Below are positions 16,262 through 25,074 of a stretch of 64,000 nucleotides of DNA, piece by piece. A program made the position numbers and the translations under genes. The notes below the pieces were generated by a model, which saw only the letters and a list, made by a program, of their open reading frames with translations, was not told the DNA's origin and searched no databases. The first letter of the stretch is position 1; every line of letters begins with the position of its first letter. Location of the stretch: the NCBI RefSeq assembly GCF_001544795.2, contig NZ_FCOI02000001.1, forward strand, positions 124,001 through 188,000, written 5' to 3'. Source of the DNA: Caballeronia temeraria (GTDB lineage Bacteria; Pseudomonadota; Gammaproteobacteria; Burkholderiales; Burkholderiaceae).

Positions 16262-17902
16262 TCAGGTCTCGACCATCGTGACGCGATTGACTTCGGCGAG
16301 CGTCGTGCGTCCGTCCGCCACCGCGCGCAACGCGATCTGCCGGATCGGCTTGAAGCCGCTCGCATATGCAATCTGTTTCAGCTCGACGATCGGCCGCCGC
16401 TCGACGAAGCATTGCTTGATCGCATCGTTCAGGCGCAGCACTTCCGCGATCGGCTGACGCCCGAGATAGCCCGTGCGCCGGCATGCCTCGCAACCCGCGC
16501 CTTTGCGAAAGCGCCAGTCGGCCACCTGCTCGCGCGTGAGCGCCGAGGCGCGTAGAAGCCCGTCGTCGGGCGGGATGTCGTCGCGCACGCAATGCGGGCA
16601 GTTCTTGCGCATGAGCCGTTGCGCGACGGCGCCGAGCAGCGCATCGACGAAGCTGTGCATATCGACGCCCATGTGCAGGAAGCGGTCGAGCACGGAAAAC
16701 ACGTTGTTCGCGTGCACCGACGTCAGCACGAGGTGACCGGTCAGCGCGGCCTGCACGGCGATGCCCGCCGTCTCGCCGTCGCGGATTTCGCCAACGAGAA
16801 TCTTGTCCGGATCGTGACGCAGGATCGAGCGCAGGCCGCGCGCGAACGTGAGCCCTTTCTTGTCGTTGATGGGAATTTGCAGCACGCCCGGCAACTCGTA
16901 TTCGACCGGGTCTTCGATCGTGATGATCTTCTCGTCGCCGGTGTTGATTTCGGTGAGCGTGGCGTAGAGCGTCGTCGATTTGCCCGAGCCGGTCGGTCCG
17001 GTCACGAGCAGAAGGCCGTACGGCTCGTGCGCGATCGTGCGGATCGCTTCGACGATTTCCGGCTCGTGGCCGATCGAATCGAGCCGCAGCGCGGTCGCGC
17101 CCGCTTCGCCGCGCTGCTTGTCGAGCACGCGCAGCACCGCGTCTTCGCCGTGGATCGACGGCATGATCGACACGCGGAAATCGATCTCGCGCTGATTGAT
17201 GATCGCCTTGAAACGTCCGTCCTGCGGAATGCGCCGCTCGCCGATATCGAGGTCCGCCATCACTTTCAGGCGCGACAGCACCTGCTCGGCCGTGTCGACG
17301 CCCGGCGCGGACGCCGTTTCCTGCAGCACGCCATCGATGCGATATTTGATGACGAGTCCCGTCGCCGTGCTCTCGATGTGAATGTCCGATGCACGCGCCC
17401 TGAGCGCGTCGTACAGCGACGAATTGACGAGCCGGATGACCGGATGCACGTCCGCGGCGAGCGTGGCGAGCGTGATCTCGACGCCCGCATCCGCAATCGC
17501 CGATTTGCCCTCGACGCTGATCTGCGTGAGCGCCTGATGCGCCGACTCGTGCAGCGCGAGAAACGCCATCAGTTCGGCGGGCACGCAGAACGCGAACGCG
17601 AAGGGCCTTTTCACGCGATTCATCGCCCAGGCGCGCGCGCTCGCGTCGAAGGGATCGGCGAGCACGAGCCACAGATGCGCGGCGGGGTCGTCGGCGAGCA
17701 GGCACTTGCGCGACATCGCGTCGCCGAAGGACAGTAGATCGAAACGCGGCGTGAGCGTTTCGAGCGCTTGCGCGTCGAAGCCGCGCAGGCCGAGCGTCGC
17801 CGTCACGCTTTGCAGATAATCGGCGGGATCGTGATCGGCCTCGTCCCAGACGCGCTGCTGGCGCGTGCGCGTATCGGGTGCGGTTCGGGCGGCGTGTTCC
17901 AT
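16262..17902 (-). CDS. gspE: Type II secretion ATPase GspE/PulE family
   Basis: The product is 546 residues. An N-terminal N1E-like domain (to about 150) is followed by the hexameric ATPase core. Walker A is GPTGSGKST (302-310), the Asp box is around ITIEDPVEYEL, Walker B is ILVGEIRDGETA (368-379), and the His box includes LTSVHANN. The zinc-binding cysteines C435, C438, C471 and C474 (CPHC, CEAC) are complete. The enzyme powers pseudopilus extension at the inner face of the membrane. The ATG at 17902 lies 2 bases after the gspF stop. The longer in-frame start would overlap gspF entirely. Confidence 0.95.
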   Translation of the reverse strand: MEHAARTAPDTRTRQQRVWDEADHDPADYLQSVTATLGLRGFDAQALETLTPRFDLLSFGDAMSRKCLLADDPAAHLWLVLADPFDASARAWAMNRVKRPFAFAFCVPAELMAFLALHESAHQALTQISVEGKSAIADAGVEITLATLAADVHPVIRLVNSSLYDALRARASDIHIESTATGLVIKYRIDGVLQETASAPGVDTAEQVLSRLKVMADLDIGERRIPQDGRFKAIINQREIDFRVSIMPSIHGEDAVLRVLDKQRGEAGATALRLDSIGHEPEIVEAIRTIAHEPYGLLLVTGPTGSGKSTTLYATLTEINTGDEKIITIEDPVEYELPGVLQIPINDKKGLTFARGLRSILRHDPDKILVGEIRDGETAGIAVQAALTGHLVLTSVHANNVFSVLDRFLHMGVDMHSFVDALLGAVAQRLMRKNCPHCVRDDIPPDDGLLRASALTREQVADWRFRKGAGCEACRRTGYLGRQPIAEVLRLNDAIKQCFVERRPIVELKQIAYASGFKPIRQIALRAVADGRTTLAEVNRVTMVET

Positions 17903-17904
17903 GT

Positions 17905-19110
17905 TCACCCCACGGCTCCTGCCAGTTGAAAAATCGGCATGTAGAGCAGGAAGATGATCGTGCCGATGATCCCGCCCACCACGAGCATCAGCACCGGCTC
18001 GACCACGCGCATCAGCGTGTCGATCGCGCGGTCCAGCTCTTCGTCGCAGAACTCGGCCGAGCGCGTGACCATGCCGGCCAGCTCGCCGCTTTGCTCGCCC
18101 ACGCGGATGAGCCGTTCGGCGACGGGCGTCGTCAGATTCGCGGCGGGCAGCGCGCCCGACAGCGGCTTGCCCGCGCGGATTTCGTCGAGCGCCTGCGCGA
18201 GCGCCGACTTCAGTTGCACGGGCAGAACCTGCGCGGCGAGCTCCATCGACGTGACCATCGACATGCCGCCCGCGAGCAGCAGGCCGAGCGTGCGGTAAAA
18301 GCGCGTGAGCGCGAAAAGACGCTGATAGTCCGCGAGCTTCGGCAGCCGCATGAGCGCTTCGAAGAGCCGGCCGCGCACCTTCTCGCTGCGCAGCGACCAG
18401 CCCGCGCCGGCGATCGCCGCGAAGATGCACGCGAGCAGCACGCCGCCGTGCGCCTCGACGAGGTTGCCCCAGGCGAGCATCACGCGGGCGGAGAAGGGGA
18501 TGTCCTTCATCGACGCGAACACCTGGCTGAACTTCGGGATCACGTAGAACGCGAGGAACAGGACGATGAGCGCGCCCGTCGCGATGACGATGGACGGATA
18601 CACCATCGACGACACGACCTTCTTGCGCACCACCGAGAGCCGCGCGTCGTAGTGGTGATAGCGCTTGAGCGCCTCGGCCAGATGGCCGCTCTGTTCCGCC
18701 GATGCGACCGTCGCCACGTAGAGCGGCGGAAAGTGCTCGGGCTGGCGCTCGAGCGCGCGCGACAGCGGCTCGCCTTCGTAGAGCGCGGAGACGATCTGCG
18801 CGAGCACCGTGCGGTTGAGGCCTTCCTTGCTTTTGTCGCGCAGCGTTTCGACGGTTTCCACGAGACTCAGCCCCGCTTCGAGCAACGCGATCAGCTCCTG
18901 CGTGAAAAGCGCGCGCTCGAACGTGGGCTTGCGCAACTGGAAGGCGAGCTTGCGCTTCTCGACGGGCGCCGCATCGATGAGCGACAAGCCCATCTCCGCG
19001 ACGCTGCGGCGCAGTTGCGCTTCATCGGCGGCGTCGAGCTCCAGCTCCTGCTGGCCGTTATCGGTGTCGACCCGGACGCGGTATCGCATGACAATCACCG
19101 CGCAGGTCAT
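17905..19110 (-). CDS. gspF: Type II secretion inner-membrane platform protein GspF
   Basis: The product is 401 residues, normal for GspF/PilC. It has two similar cytoplasmic helical domains (FTQELIALLEAGLSLVETVE and LTRFYRTLGLLLAGGMSMV) and three membrane helices (SIVIATGALIVLFLAFYVIP, VLLACIFAAIAGAGW and LMLVVGGIIGTIIFLLYMPI). The conserved GEQSGELA motif is present. It is the polytopic core on which GspE acts. The start at 19110 overlaps the gspG stop (ATGA); an alternative ATG at 19089 (MRYRVRV) would shorten it by seven residues. Confidence 0.95.
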   Translation of the reverse strand: MTCAVIVMRYRVRVDTDNGQQELELDAADEAQLRRSVAEMGLSLIDAAPVEKRKLAFQLRKPTFERALFTQELIALLEAGLSLVETVETLRDKSKEGLNRTVLAQIVSALYEGEPLSRALERQPEHFPPLYVATVASAEQSGHLAEALKRYHHYDARLSVVRKKVVSSMVYPSIVIATGALIVLFLAFYVIPKFSQVFASMKDIPFSARVMLAWGNLVEAHGGVLLACIFAAIAGAGWSLRSEKVRGRLFEALMRLPKLADYQRLFALTRFYRTLGLLLAGGMSMVTSMELAAQVLPVQLKSALAQALDEIRAGKPLSGALPAANLTTPVAERLIRVGEQSGELAGMVTRSAEFCDEELDRAIDTLMRVVEPVLMLVVGGIIGTIIFLLYMPIFQLAGAVG

Positions 19111-19577
19111 TTGGCGATGATGTCCGCGTCCTCGCCCGTTCCTCCCGGCTTGCCGTCCGCGCCGTGGGTCATCAGGTCATAGTCCTTGCCTCCTTCGCCC
19201 GGCGACCGGTAGATATAGGGCTTGCCCCACGGGTCGTTCGGAATCGCGCTGCTCATGTACGGGCCTTCCCAGCCCGCCGTGTTGCCGACGTTGGTCATCA
19301 GCGCGGCGAGGCCGGCGTCGGTGCCCGGATAATGGCCCGTGTCGAGCCGGTAGCGGTCGAGTGCGCTTTCGATCCCCTTCATCTGAGATGCCGCCGTCTT
19401 GCTGCGCGCCTTGCCCACTTCGCCGAAAAGTTTCGGGCCGACATAGCCCGCCAGCAGCGCGATGATGAGCAGCACCACCAGCAGTTCCAGCAAGGTAAAG
19501 CCGCGCTGGCGCAAGCCGATGTCGGCTTGCGCCAGCTTCCCCCTCAGTGCGGCAGCCCTCGTCAAATCGTTGTACAT
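19107..19577 (-). CDS. gspG: Major pseudopilin GspG
   Basis: The product is 156 residues. A long basic leader ends in RQRG, then FTLLELLVVLLIIALLAGYVGP with Glu5. It has the GspG hallmarks in full: ALDRYRLDTGHYPGTDAGL, IPNDPWGKPYIYRSPGE, and a C-terminal calcium-loop region DYDLMTHGADGKPGGTGEDADI. This is a true type II major pseudopilin, not a type IV pilin. The leader (26 residues) is longer than usual; the only start with the frame open is the ATG at 19577, with a GGGGGC-type site. It is the first gene of the secretion operon, 86 bases after the GH18 chitinase stop. Confidence 0.95.
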   Translation of the reverse strand: MYNDLTRAAALRGKLAQADIGLRQRGFTLLELLVVLLIIALLAGYVGPKLFGEVGKARSKTAASQMKGIESALDRYRLDTGHYPGTDAGLAALMTNVGNTAGWEGPYMSSAIPNDPWGKPYIYRSPGEGGKDYDLMTHGADGKPGGTGEDADIIAK

Positions 19578-19600
19578 GGCAGCCCCCGGTTCAGTCGGAT

Positions 19601-19655
19601 GGGCGGCGCCCCGCGCGTTTCACCGATGCCGGCCGAAGCGAAACGCGCGCCGCCC
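19601..19655 (-). promoter_or_regulatory. Large stem-loop between the GH18 chitinase gene and gspG
   Basis: Two stacked perfect helices (19601-19607 with 19649-19655, and 19613-19621 with 19640-19648) are separated by a 5-base bulge on one side and enclose an 18-base loop. There is no T-run, so it is more likely an RNA-stability or attenuation element than a full terminator. Confidence 0.5.
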
Positions 19656-19663
19656 GTTGCGGG

Positions 19664-21811
19664 TCATTTCAGTCCATCGCTCATCACTTTCAGCAACTCC
19701 CCGTTGGGGCCGTCGCCGTCGAGTTCCCAGCCGAACGCGCCGCCCAGACCGTTCGCTCTCACGTAGTCCATCTTCAGCTTGATCGCGGCGGGGGAGTCGT
19801 AGGACCACCACGTCGTGCCGTCGAACTTGTACGAGCTCTTCACCGTGGCGTTCTCGTACAGCGTGCCCGCCGCGCCCTTCAGGATCTTGTAGTCCTGGAT
19901 GCCTTCCTCGTATTTGCCGGCCGCGGGCTTGGTGGCTTTCTGATACAGGCCGTCGCCTTGCGGCCCCTTCGTGACGCCGGTCCAGCCGCGTCCGTAGAAC
20001 GGAATGCCGAGATTGATCTTCGATGCCGGCACGCCCGCGTTGATCAGGCTCTTGACCGAGCTGTCGGAGTTGTACGTCGGCGCCCAGCCGCCCATCTTGT
20101 AGTTCGGGCTGTCGGGATCGCCGTACAGCGGCGACTGGAAGTCCGTCGGTCCGGCGGATTCCCAGCCGCCGTGGAAGTCGTAGGACATGACGTTGATCCA
20201 GTCGAGCGACTTGCTGTATTCGCCCGGCTCGGTGTTGGTGATCTTGTCGCCGCCCGCGCCGATCGCGACCGTCAGCACATAACGCTTGCCGGTCTGCGCA
20301 CCGATGGCGTCGAGCTGCTTGCGGAACTCGGCGAGCAGCAGCGTGTAGTTCTTCTTGTCGTTCGGATCAACGGTGTTGTAGGGCTGGCCGCCGCCGCCGG
20401 GGAATTCCCAGTCGATGTCGATGCCATCGAACACGTCCGCACCGATGCCGTCGCCGCCCGCGTTCGAGCCGGCGTCATACGGCAGATTGCCCTTGATGTA
20501 GAGGTTGATGCACGAGGTCACGAGCTGCTTGCGCAGCGCGTCCGTCGCCGCCGCTTTCGAGAACCACTTCGACCAGGTCCAGCCGCCGAGCGAAATGACG
20601 ATACGCACGTTCGGATACTTCGCCTTCAACTGCTTGAGCTGGTTGAAGTTGCCTTTCAGCGGACCGGCCGTGCCCTTGCCGTAGCGCGGATCGTTCGACG
20701 GGAAATCCCAGGTGTCGCCCTTGCCGCTCACGGATTCGTTCGCGCCGAAGTTCTTTTGATAATCGGCCCAGGCGTCGCCGCCCGTGCCGGCATCGGCGGC
20801 GTTCGGATTCGTCGCGCCCGGTTCGGCCTTGTTGACGATGCCGCATTCGTAGCCGTTGTTCTTCTGGTAGAGGTTGCCGAACGCGTAATTGATGAACGTC
20901 AGCATCTTTGCAGAGCCGGATGTGTCGACGTCCTTGACCTTGTAGTTGCGGTCGTAGATGCCCCATTGCGCGAAGTAAGCGCCGACTTGATGTGCGCCGG
21001 TGGGGGAGGGCGCGGGTGCGGGTGTCGGCGTTGGCGTTGGCGTGGGTGCTGGCGTCGGCGTCGGGGTCGGCGTGGGTGCTGGCGTTGGCGTTGGCACCGG
21101 TGTGGGTGTCGGCGTCGGAGTCGGCGTTGGTGTTGGTGTTGGAGTCGGCACCGGCACCGGCACTGGTGTTGGTGTTGGTGTTGGCGTTGGCGTTGGCGTC
21201 GGCGTCGGCGTCGGCGTCGGAGTTGGCGTCGGCACCGGAGTTGGCACCGGCACCGGAGTCGGCGCAGGCGACGGCCCGCCCGCGCACGCACCGAGATCCT
21301 CCCATACGCCGTACTGCCCGGATTGCGCCGGATTATCGCCTTGCGTCCACCACTTGTTTCGATAATTGCGCCCGTTATACGTCACACGCGTCCCCGCCGT
21401 CGCATAGACCTGTGATGCCGCCCAGGCGTCATAGCACGCGGATGAAGGCGTTGGCGTCGGCGTCGGCGTCGGCGTGGGCGTTGGGGTCGGCGTTGGCGTC
21501 GGCGTCGGTGCCGGCGTGGGTGTCGGCGTCGGTGCTGGCGTGGGTGTCGGCGCAGGCGCAGGCGCCGGCGTACCGCCCGTCGCGCCGAGATCCTTCCACA
21601 GCGTCGGCGTCGTGGATGGCGTCCATCCCGCGCCCGGATACGCCGTGTGCGTCTGCAGCGCCTGATAGGAATGGCCGTTATAGGTGACGGTCGTGCCTGC
21701 CAAATAGGTGGTTCCTTCCTGCCACTCGGCCCCGTGAGCACTGACTGAATAGGCAAGAAGTACAGCAATCGTCAATGCAGTAGCTTTGGACTGCTTATAA
21801 AGGCGATTCAT
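19664..21811 (-). CDS. Secreted GH18 chitinase with two chitin-binding modules
   Basis: The product is 715 residues: signal peptide (to about SAHGA, residue 28), CBM5/12 module 1 (29-78), Pro-Thr linker (81-122), CBM module 2 (126-177), a long second linker (180-270) and a GH18 barrel (about 273-715). The catalytic motif DGIDIDWE is complete, with the acid Glu469. [11 protein letters not shown] and [11 protein letters not shown] are further GH18 signatures. It cleaves chitin with retention through the substrate N-acetyl group. An AGGAGG site precedes the ATG. Its modules are almost the same as those of the GH19 enzyme at the other end of the secretion operon, so both are likely clients of that system. 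Confidence 0.96.
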   Translation of the reverse strand: MNRLYKQSKATALTIAVLLAYSVSAHGAEWQEGTTYLAGTTVTYNGHSYQALQTHTAYPGAGWTPSTTPTLWKDLGATGGTPAPAPAPTPTPAPTPTPTPAPTPTPTPTPTPTPTPTPTPTPSSACYDAWAASQVYATAGTRVTYNGRNYRNKWWTQGDNPAQSGQYGVWEDLGACAGGPSPAPTPVPVPTPVPTPTPTPTPTPTPTPTPTPTPTPVPVPVPTPTPTPTPTPTPTPTPVPTPTPAPTPTPTPTPAPTPTPTPTPAPAPSPTGAHQVGAYFAQWGIYDRNYKVKDVDTSGSAKMLTFINYAFGNLYQKNNGYECGIVNKAEPGATNPNAADAGTGGDAWADYQKNFGANESVSGKGDTWDFPSNDPRYGKGTAGPLKGNFNQLKQLKAKYPNVRIVISLGGWTWSKWFSKAAATDALRKQLVTSCINLYIKGNLPYDAGSNAGGDGIGADVFDGIDIDWEFPGGGGQPYNTVDPNDKKNYTLLLAEFRKQLDAIGAQTGKRYVLTVAIGAGGDKITNTEPGEYSKSLDWINVMSYDFHGGWESAGPTDFQSPLYGDPDSPNYKMGGWAPTYNSDSSVKSLINAGVPASKINLGIPFYGRGWTGVTKGPQGDGLYQKATKPAAGKYEEGIQDYKILKGAAGTLYENATVKSSYKFDGTTWWSYDSPAAIKLKMDYVRANGLGGAFGWELDGDGPNGELLKVMSDGLK
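21002..21274 (-). repeat. (Pro-Thr)n linker-coding tract 2 of the GH18 gene
   Basis: About 91 residues of Pro-Thr with some Pro-Val and Pro-Ala come from an imperfect six-base repeat, the longest such tract in the window. Confidence 0.9.
21446..21571 (-). repeat. (Pro-Thr)n linker-coding tract 1 of the GH18 gene
   Basis: About 42 residues of Pro-Thr/Pro-Ala between the two chitin-binding modules, from the same six-base period. Confidence 0.9.
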
Positions 21812-21914
21812 GAGAACGGCCTCCTTCGTTTTATCGATGGTTTGTTTCTGCTTTTTATACGGTCCGGCAGTTTGGCTTATTTGATGCGTGCTCTTATTCG
21901 GATATGCGGACTTA

Positions 21915-21943
21915 TTAATAATCCAGCCGAAACCACTAATCAA
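21915..21943 (-). promoter_or_regulatory. Putative promoter of the GH18 chitinase gene
   Basis: On the minus strand a TTGATT box (21943-21938) and a TATTAA box (21920-21915) are 17 bases apart. This would give a 5' leader of about 95 bases before the AGGAGG/ATG at 21811. Confidence 0.45.
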
Positions 21944-21977
21944 GCCTGAATTTGTTGATTAGGTTTCCTTCAAATTC

Positions 21978-21994
21978 GATTCATTAAATGAATC
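21978..21994. promoter_or_regulatory. Palindrome upstream of the GH18 promoter (possible operator)
   Basis: A perfect inverted repeat with 8-bp arms and a 1-base centre (GATTCATT-A-AATGAATC) lies about 35 bases upstream of the putative -35 box, where an activator could sit. Confidence 0.45.
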
Positions 21995-22178
21995 AACGAA
22001 GACTGTCGAAAAGGCGATTTCAACGCGCGGTATCGTGAACGGCAATATGCACCAACCGTGTTTCGCATTTCGCGCTGCTTTCTCTTGGCGATTTTATGCG
22101 CGCATCGTTCGAACAAACGTCGAAACGCGGCGTCGATACGCGCGCATATTCCGATGCGCAATCAGCAACGAAAAGAAG

Positions 22179-22532
22179 TCAGAATTGAACCGTCACGGTG
22201 ACGACCGGCGGATACTGCTCGTCGCCGGGCGCGGCATCGGCGCGCGTCCTTTCCTCGATGCTTCGCAGCGTCATCGGTTCGCCCGCCGCGGTTCGGGCTT
22301 CGACCGCGAGTGCATAGCCGGACTTCGCGCCCGGACACCGGACCGCGACGCGCCTCGCCTGATCGAGCATGACGGGCGATGTGGGTGTATCGACGGTGCA
22401 GGTGTTTTCGATCGTCAGCGCGACGTCGAGATTGGCCGTCTTGCTGTGGGGCAGCGCTTTGGATGAAACGCCGAGCGTCTCGGCGGCGAGTAGGGCCGTG
22501 AGCGCCGCATGATGAAGCCGTTTCTTTTTCAT
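22179..22532 (-). CDS. Orphan, shortened spore-coat-U-like secreted protein
   Basis: The product is 117 residues. A signal-like start (MKKKRLHHAALTALLAAETLG) is followed by SKTANLDVALTIENTCTVDT, clearly similar to the start of the mature pilin in this window (SKTATFDVTLTVQDDCSI). The end PPVVTVTVQF also resembles the pilin end. The middle of the SCPU domain is missing, leaving about 90 mature residues instead of 135. No chaperone or usher gene lies next to it. The start at 22532 is chosen by the signal peptide; the ATG at 22547 is possible, and longer starts give no sensible protein. It could be a minor pilus subunit, a regulator of pilus assembly or a decaying copy. Confidence 0.65.
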   Translation of the reverse strand: MKKKRLHHAALTALLAAETLGVSSKALPHSKTANLDVALTIENTCTVDTPTSPVMLDQARRVAVRCPGAKSGYALAVEARTAAGEPMTLRSIEERTRADAAPGDEQYPPVVTVTVQF

Positions 22533-22677
22533 GATGATGTCAGCCATGAGGATCGGAATTCCCATCATGGCCGCCGCCGGCCGCGCGTCCAATGAGGCGG
22601 CTCCGAATCGGCATGCACCGCGCCGATACACGGTTTTTCGCGTCATGAAACAGTCCGGCGCGCGGCGAATCGCCATG

Positions 22678-22706
22678 TAAAAAAGGCCGTTCTCGCGAAC
22701 GGCCTT
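22678..22706 (-). terminator. Rho-independent terminator of argH
   Basis: A 10-bp perfect stem (22683-22692 with 22697-22706) with a 4-base loop runs directly into a T-run on the minus strand, about 25 bases after the argH stop. Confidence 0.85.
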
Positions 22707-22729
22707 CTGCACTGCACCCTAAGCGGCGA

Positions 22730-24133
22730 TCAAAGCGCCGCGCGTGCCGCCTGCGCCGCCGCGCGCACCTGATCCGGCGCGGTGCCGCCCGGATGATTGC
22801 GGCTCGCGACCGAGCCTTCGAGCGTCAGATAGTCGAACACGTCTTCGCCGATCAGATGCGCGACGTTCGGCAGTTCGAGACGCATCGCGTCCAGCGACAG
22901 GTCCGCGATATCGCAGCCGCGATCGTCGCAGATCCGCACCGCGTGCGCGACGGCTTCGTGTGCATCGCGGAAGGGCAGGCCGCGCTTCACGAGATAGTCC
23001 GCGAGATCGGTCGCGGTCGAGAAACCTTGCAGCGCCGCCGCGCGCATCGCCTGCGGCTTCACGGTGATGCCCGCCGCCATCTCCGCGAAGATGCGCAGCG
23101 TGTCCGCGACCGTATCGACGGTATCGAACAGCGGTTCCTTGTCTTCCTGATTGTCCTTGTTGTACGCGAGCGGCTGGCCCTTCATCAGCGTGAGCAGCGC
23201 CATCAGATGGCCGTTCACGCGCCCGGTCTTGCCGCGCGCGAGCTCGGGCACGTCGGGATTCTTCTTCTGCGGCATGATCGACGAACCCGTGCAGAAGCGA
23301 TCCGCCAGATCGATGAAGCCGACGCGCGGGCTCATCCACAGCACGAGTTCTTCCGAGAAGCGCGACACGTGCGTCATGACGAGCGCGGCCGCCGCCGTGA
23401 ATTCGATCGCGAAATCGCGATCCGACACCGCATCGAGCGAGTTCGCGCAGATGCCCTCGAAGCCGAGCGTCTTCGCGACCGCGTGGCGGTCGATCGGATA
23501 GCTCGTGCCCGCGAGCGCCGCCGCGCCCAGCGGCAGACGGTTCACGCGACGGCGCAGATCGCGCATGCGCTCGGCGTCGCGCGCGAACATTTCGACATAC
23601 GCCAGCAGGTGATGGCCGAATGTCACCGGCTGCGCGACCTGCAAATGCGTGAAGCCCGGCATGATGGTGTCGGCATTTTGCTCGGCGATGTCGATGAGCG
23701 CCGCACGCAAGTCCTTCAGCAGACCGCCGATGCGGTCGATCTCGCCGCGCAGCCACAGGCGGATATCGGTCGCGACCTGATCGTTGCGCGAACGGCCGGT
23801 GTGCAGGCGCTTGCCCGCATCGCCGATCAACGCGGTCAGGCGCGCCTCGATGTTCAGATGCACGTCTTCCAGATCCAGCTTCCACTCGAACTCGCCGCGC
23901 TCGATTTCGCCCTTGATCTGCGCCATGCCGCGCTCGATGGCGGCGAGATCGTCGGCGCCGATGATCTTCTGCGCCGCGAGCATCGACGCGTGCGCGAGCG
24001 AGCCCTGAATATCGACGAGCGCGAGCCGGTTGTCGAAGAACACCGACGACGTGTAGCGCTTGACGAGTTCCGACATCGGCTCGGAGAAGCGAGCCGACCA
24101 GGCTTCGCCTTTTTTGTGGAGTTGGGACGTCAT
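22730..24133 (-). CDS. argH: Argininosuccinate lyase
   Basis: The product is 467 residues, the usual length. It splits argininosuccinate into arginine and fumarate, the last step of arginine synthesis. The fumarase/aspartase superfamily signature [11 protein letters not shown] with the catalytic Ser loop is complete, and [13 protein letters not shown] and the TSYPIDR segment are typical of ArgH. The ATG at 24133 gives the standard N-terminus [17 protein letters not shown] much longer open frame upstream, to 24838, is a shadow of the antisense region and lacks coding sense. It stands alone, with a strong terminator. Confidence 0.97.
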   Translation of the reverse strand: MTSQLHKKGEAWSARFSEPMSELVKRYTSSVFFDNRLALVDIQGSLAHASMLAAQKIIGADDLAAIERGMAQIKGEIERGEFEWKLDLEDVHLNIEARLTALIGDAGKRLHTGRSRNDQVATDIRLWLRGEIDRIGGLLKDLRAALIDIAEQNADTIMPGFTHLQVAQPVTFGHHLLAYVEMFARDAERMRDLRRRVNRLPLGAAALAGTSYPIDRHAVAKTLGFEGICANSLDAVSDRDFAIEFTAAAALVMTHVSRFSEELVLWMSPRVGFIDLADRFCTGSSIMPQKKNPDVPELARGKTGRVNGHLMALLTLMKGQPLAYNKDNQEDKEPLFDTVDTVADTLRIFAEMAAGITVKPQAMRAAALQGFSTATDLADYLVKRGLPFRDAHEAVAHAVRICDDRGCDIADLSLDAMRLELPNVAHLIGEDVFDYLTLEGSVASRNHPGGTAPDQVRAAAQAARAAL

Positions 24134-24201
24134 GGTGATGTGCAGTGGCGGTAGAGGCGGCTTTTCTGCAAGCCGGAAGCGTACGATTTTAACAAATGGC
24201 G

Positions 24202-25020
24202 TCAGGCCGCTTTCGACGACTCGCCGACGAGGATCACGAGCTTCAAATCCTCGCGATGCGCGGGCTTGAACGTGATCTGATTGAACACGACGCGCCCGCG
24301 CGCCGGATGATTGAACGCGCGTTCGCCGCCTTCGCGCTCGAACACGTCCTGCGAGGCCCAGTAACGCGCGAAGGCATCGCTCGCGGCGCTCAGCGTGTCG
24401 ATGAGCGCGCGCGTCGGCGCATCGTTCAGATGGCGGATCGAATCGGCGCGAAACTCGGCGGCGAGGCGTCGCGCGCGCGTTTCCCAGTCGACGATCAACG
24501 CCCGCGCCGCCGGCGACGTGAACGTGTAGGTCAGCAGATTGCGGTCGTGCTCGCCATCGAGCCAGCCGACGAACAACGCCGACGCGTGCTCGTTCCAGCG
24601 CAGCGCGTTCCACTGGCGGTCGAGCACATAGGCCGGCGCGCCGATCAGCCCGACCGTCTGGAGCAGCGCGGCGGGCGCGTCCTGCGCGGCGGGATCGGGC
24701 TCGGCGGGATCGCGCTGGGCGGCGAGCTCGAAAAGATACGCGCGTTCGGCGCGCGACAATTGCAGCGCGACGGCGATGCGCGCGAGTGCATCGGCGGAAG
24801 CGGACACGGGACGGCCTTGCTCGATCCACGTGTACCACGTCGGACTGACGCCGCAGAGTTGCGCGACTTCTTCGCGGCGCAGGCCGGGCGTGCGGCGGCG
24901 CGGGCCGGGCGCGAGTCCAACGGCTTGCGGCGACAATCGTTCGCGATGCGCGCGGATGAATTCGCCGAGCGCGTGCGCGGACGTTTCGGCGAGAGATTCG
25001 TTCTTGTCGGAGTGATTCAT
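24202..25020 (-). CDS. XRE-type helix-turn-helix regulator with MmyB-like C-terminal domain
   Basis: The product is 272 residues. The N-terminal helix-turn-helix (about 20-85) contains [18 protein letters not shown] and the recognition helix region WYTWIEQGR. These are marks of the MmyB-like family, in which the first helices are followed by a PAS-like ligand-binding domain (about 115-272, with [13 protein letters not shown] and [11 protein letters not shown]). These proteins sense small molecules, often fatty-acid-like, and control a divergent neighbour. The divergent partner here is a methyltransferase gene, and a perfect palindrome lies in the 105-base gap. The ATG is at 25020. Confidence 0.92.
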   Translation of the reverse strand: MNHSDKNESLAETSAHALGEFIRAHRERLSPQAVGLAPGPRRRTPGLRREEVAQLCGVSPTWYTWIEQGRPVSASADALARIAVALQLSRAERAYLFELAAQRDPAEPDPAAQDAPAALLQTVGLIGAPAYVLDRQWNALRWNEHASALFVGWLDGEHDRNLLTYTFTSPAARALIVDWETRARRLAAEFRADSIRHLNDAPTRALIDTLSAASDAFARYWASQDVFEREGGERAFNHPARGRVVFNQITFKPAHREDLKLVILVGESSKAA

Positions 25021-25058
25021 GCGTGACGGGTGGTGTGCATACCAGAATAACTGCACAA

Positions 25059-25074
25059 CTTGTACTGGTACAAG
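25059..25074. promoter_or_regulatory. Palindromic operator candidate between regulator and methyltransferase
   Basis: A perfect inverted repeat CTTGTAC-TG-GTACAAG lies in the divergent gap. It covers the TTGTAC box (25060-25065) that, with TATTGT at 25083-25088 and a 17-base spacer, would form the methyltransferase promoter. A further half-site-like TTGTAC occurs at 25085-25090. A regulator bound here would block the promoter. Confidence 0.6.

Larger units (their letters stand above)
21812..22178. other. AT-rich intergenic region upstream of the GH18 chitinase
   Basis: These 367 bases hold no gene that I can support. The stretch is clearly AT-richer than its surroundings, contains the putative chitinase promoter and a 17-base palindrome listed separately, and ends at the stop of the orphan pilin-like gene. 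Confidence 0.8.

Noticed and set aside
20992..21571. Tandem repeat array that could look like a CRISPR or satellite
   Set aside because: The repeat unit is six bases without spacers and codes for Pro-Thr linkers in frame; it is part of the chitinase gene.
24134..24838. Upstream extension of the argH frame
   Set aside because: It overlaps the XRE regulator gene on the same strand, is Arg-rich, and is not part of any known argininosuccinate lyase.
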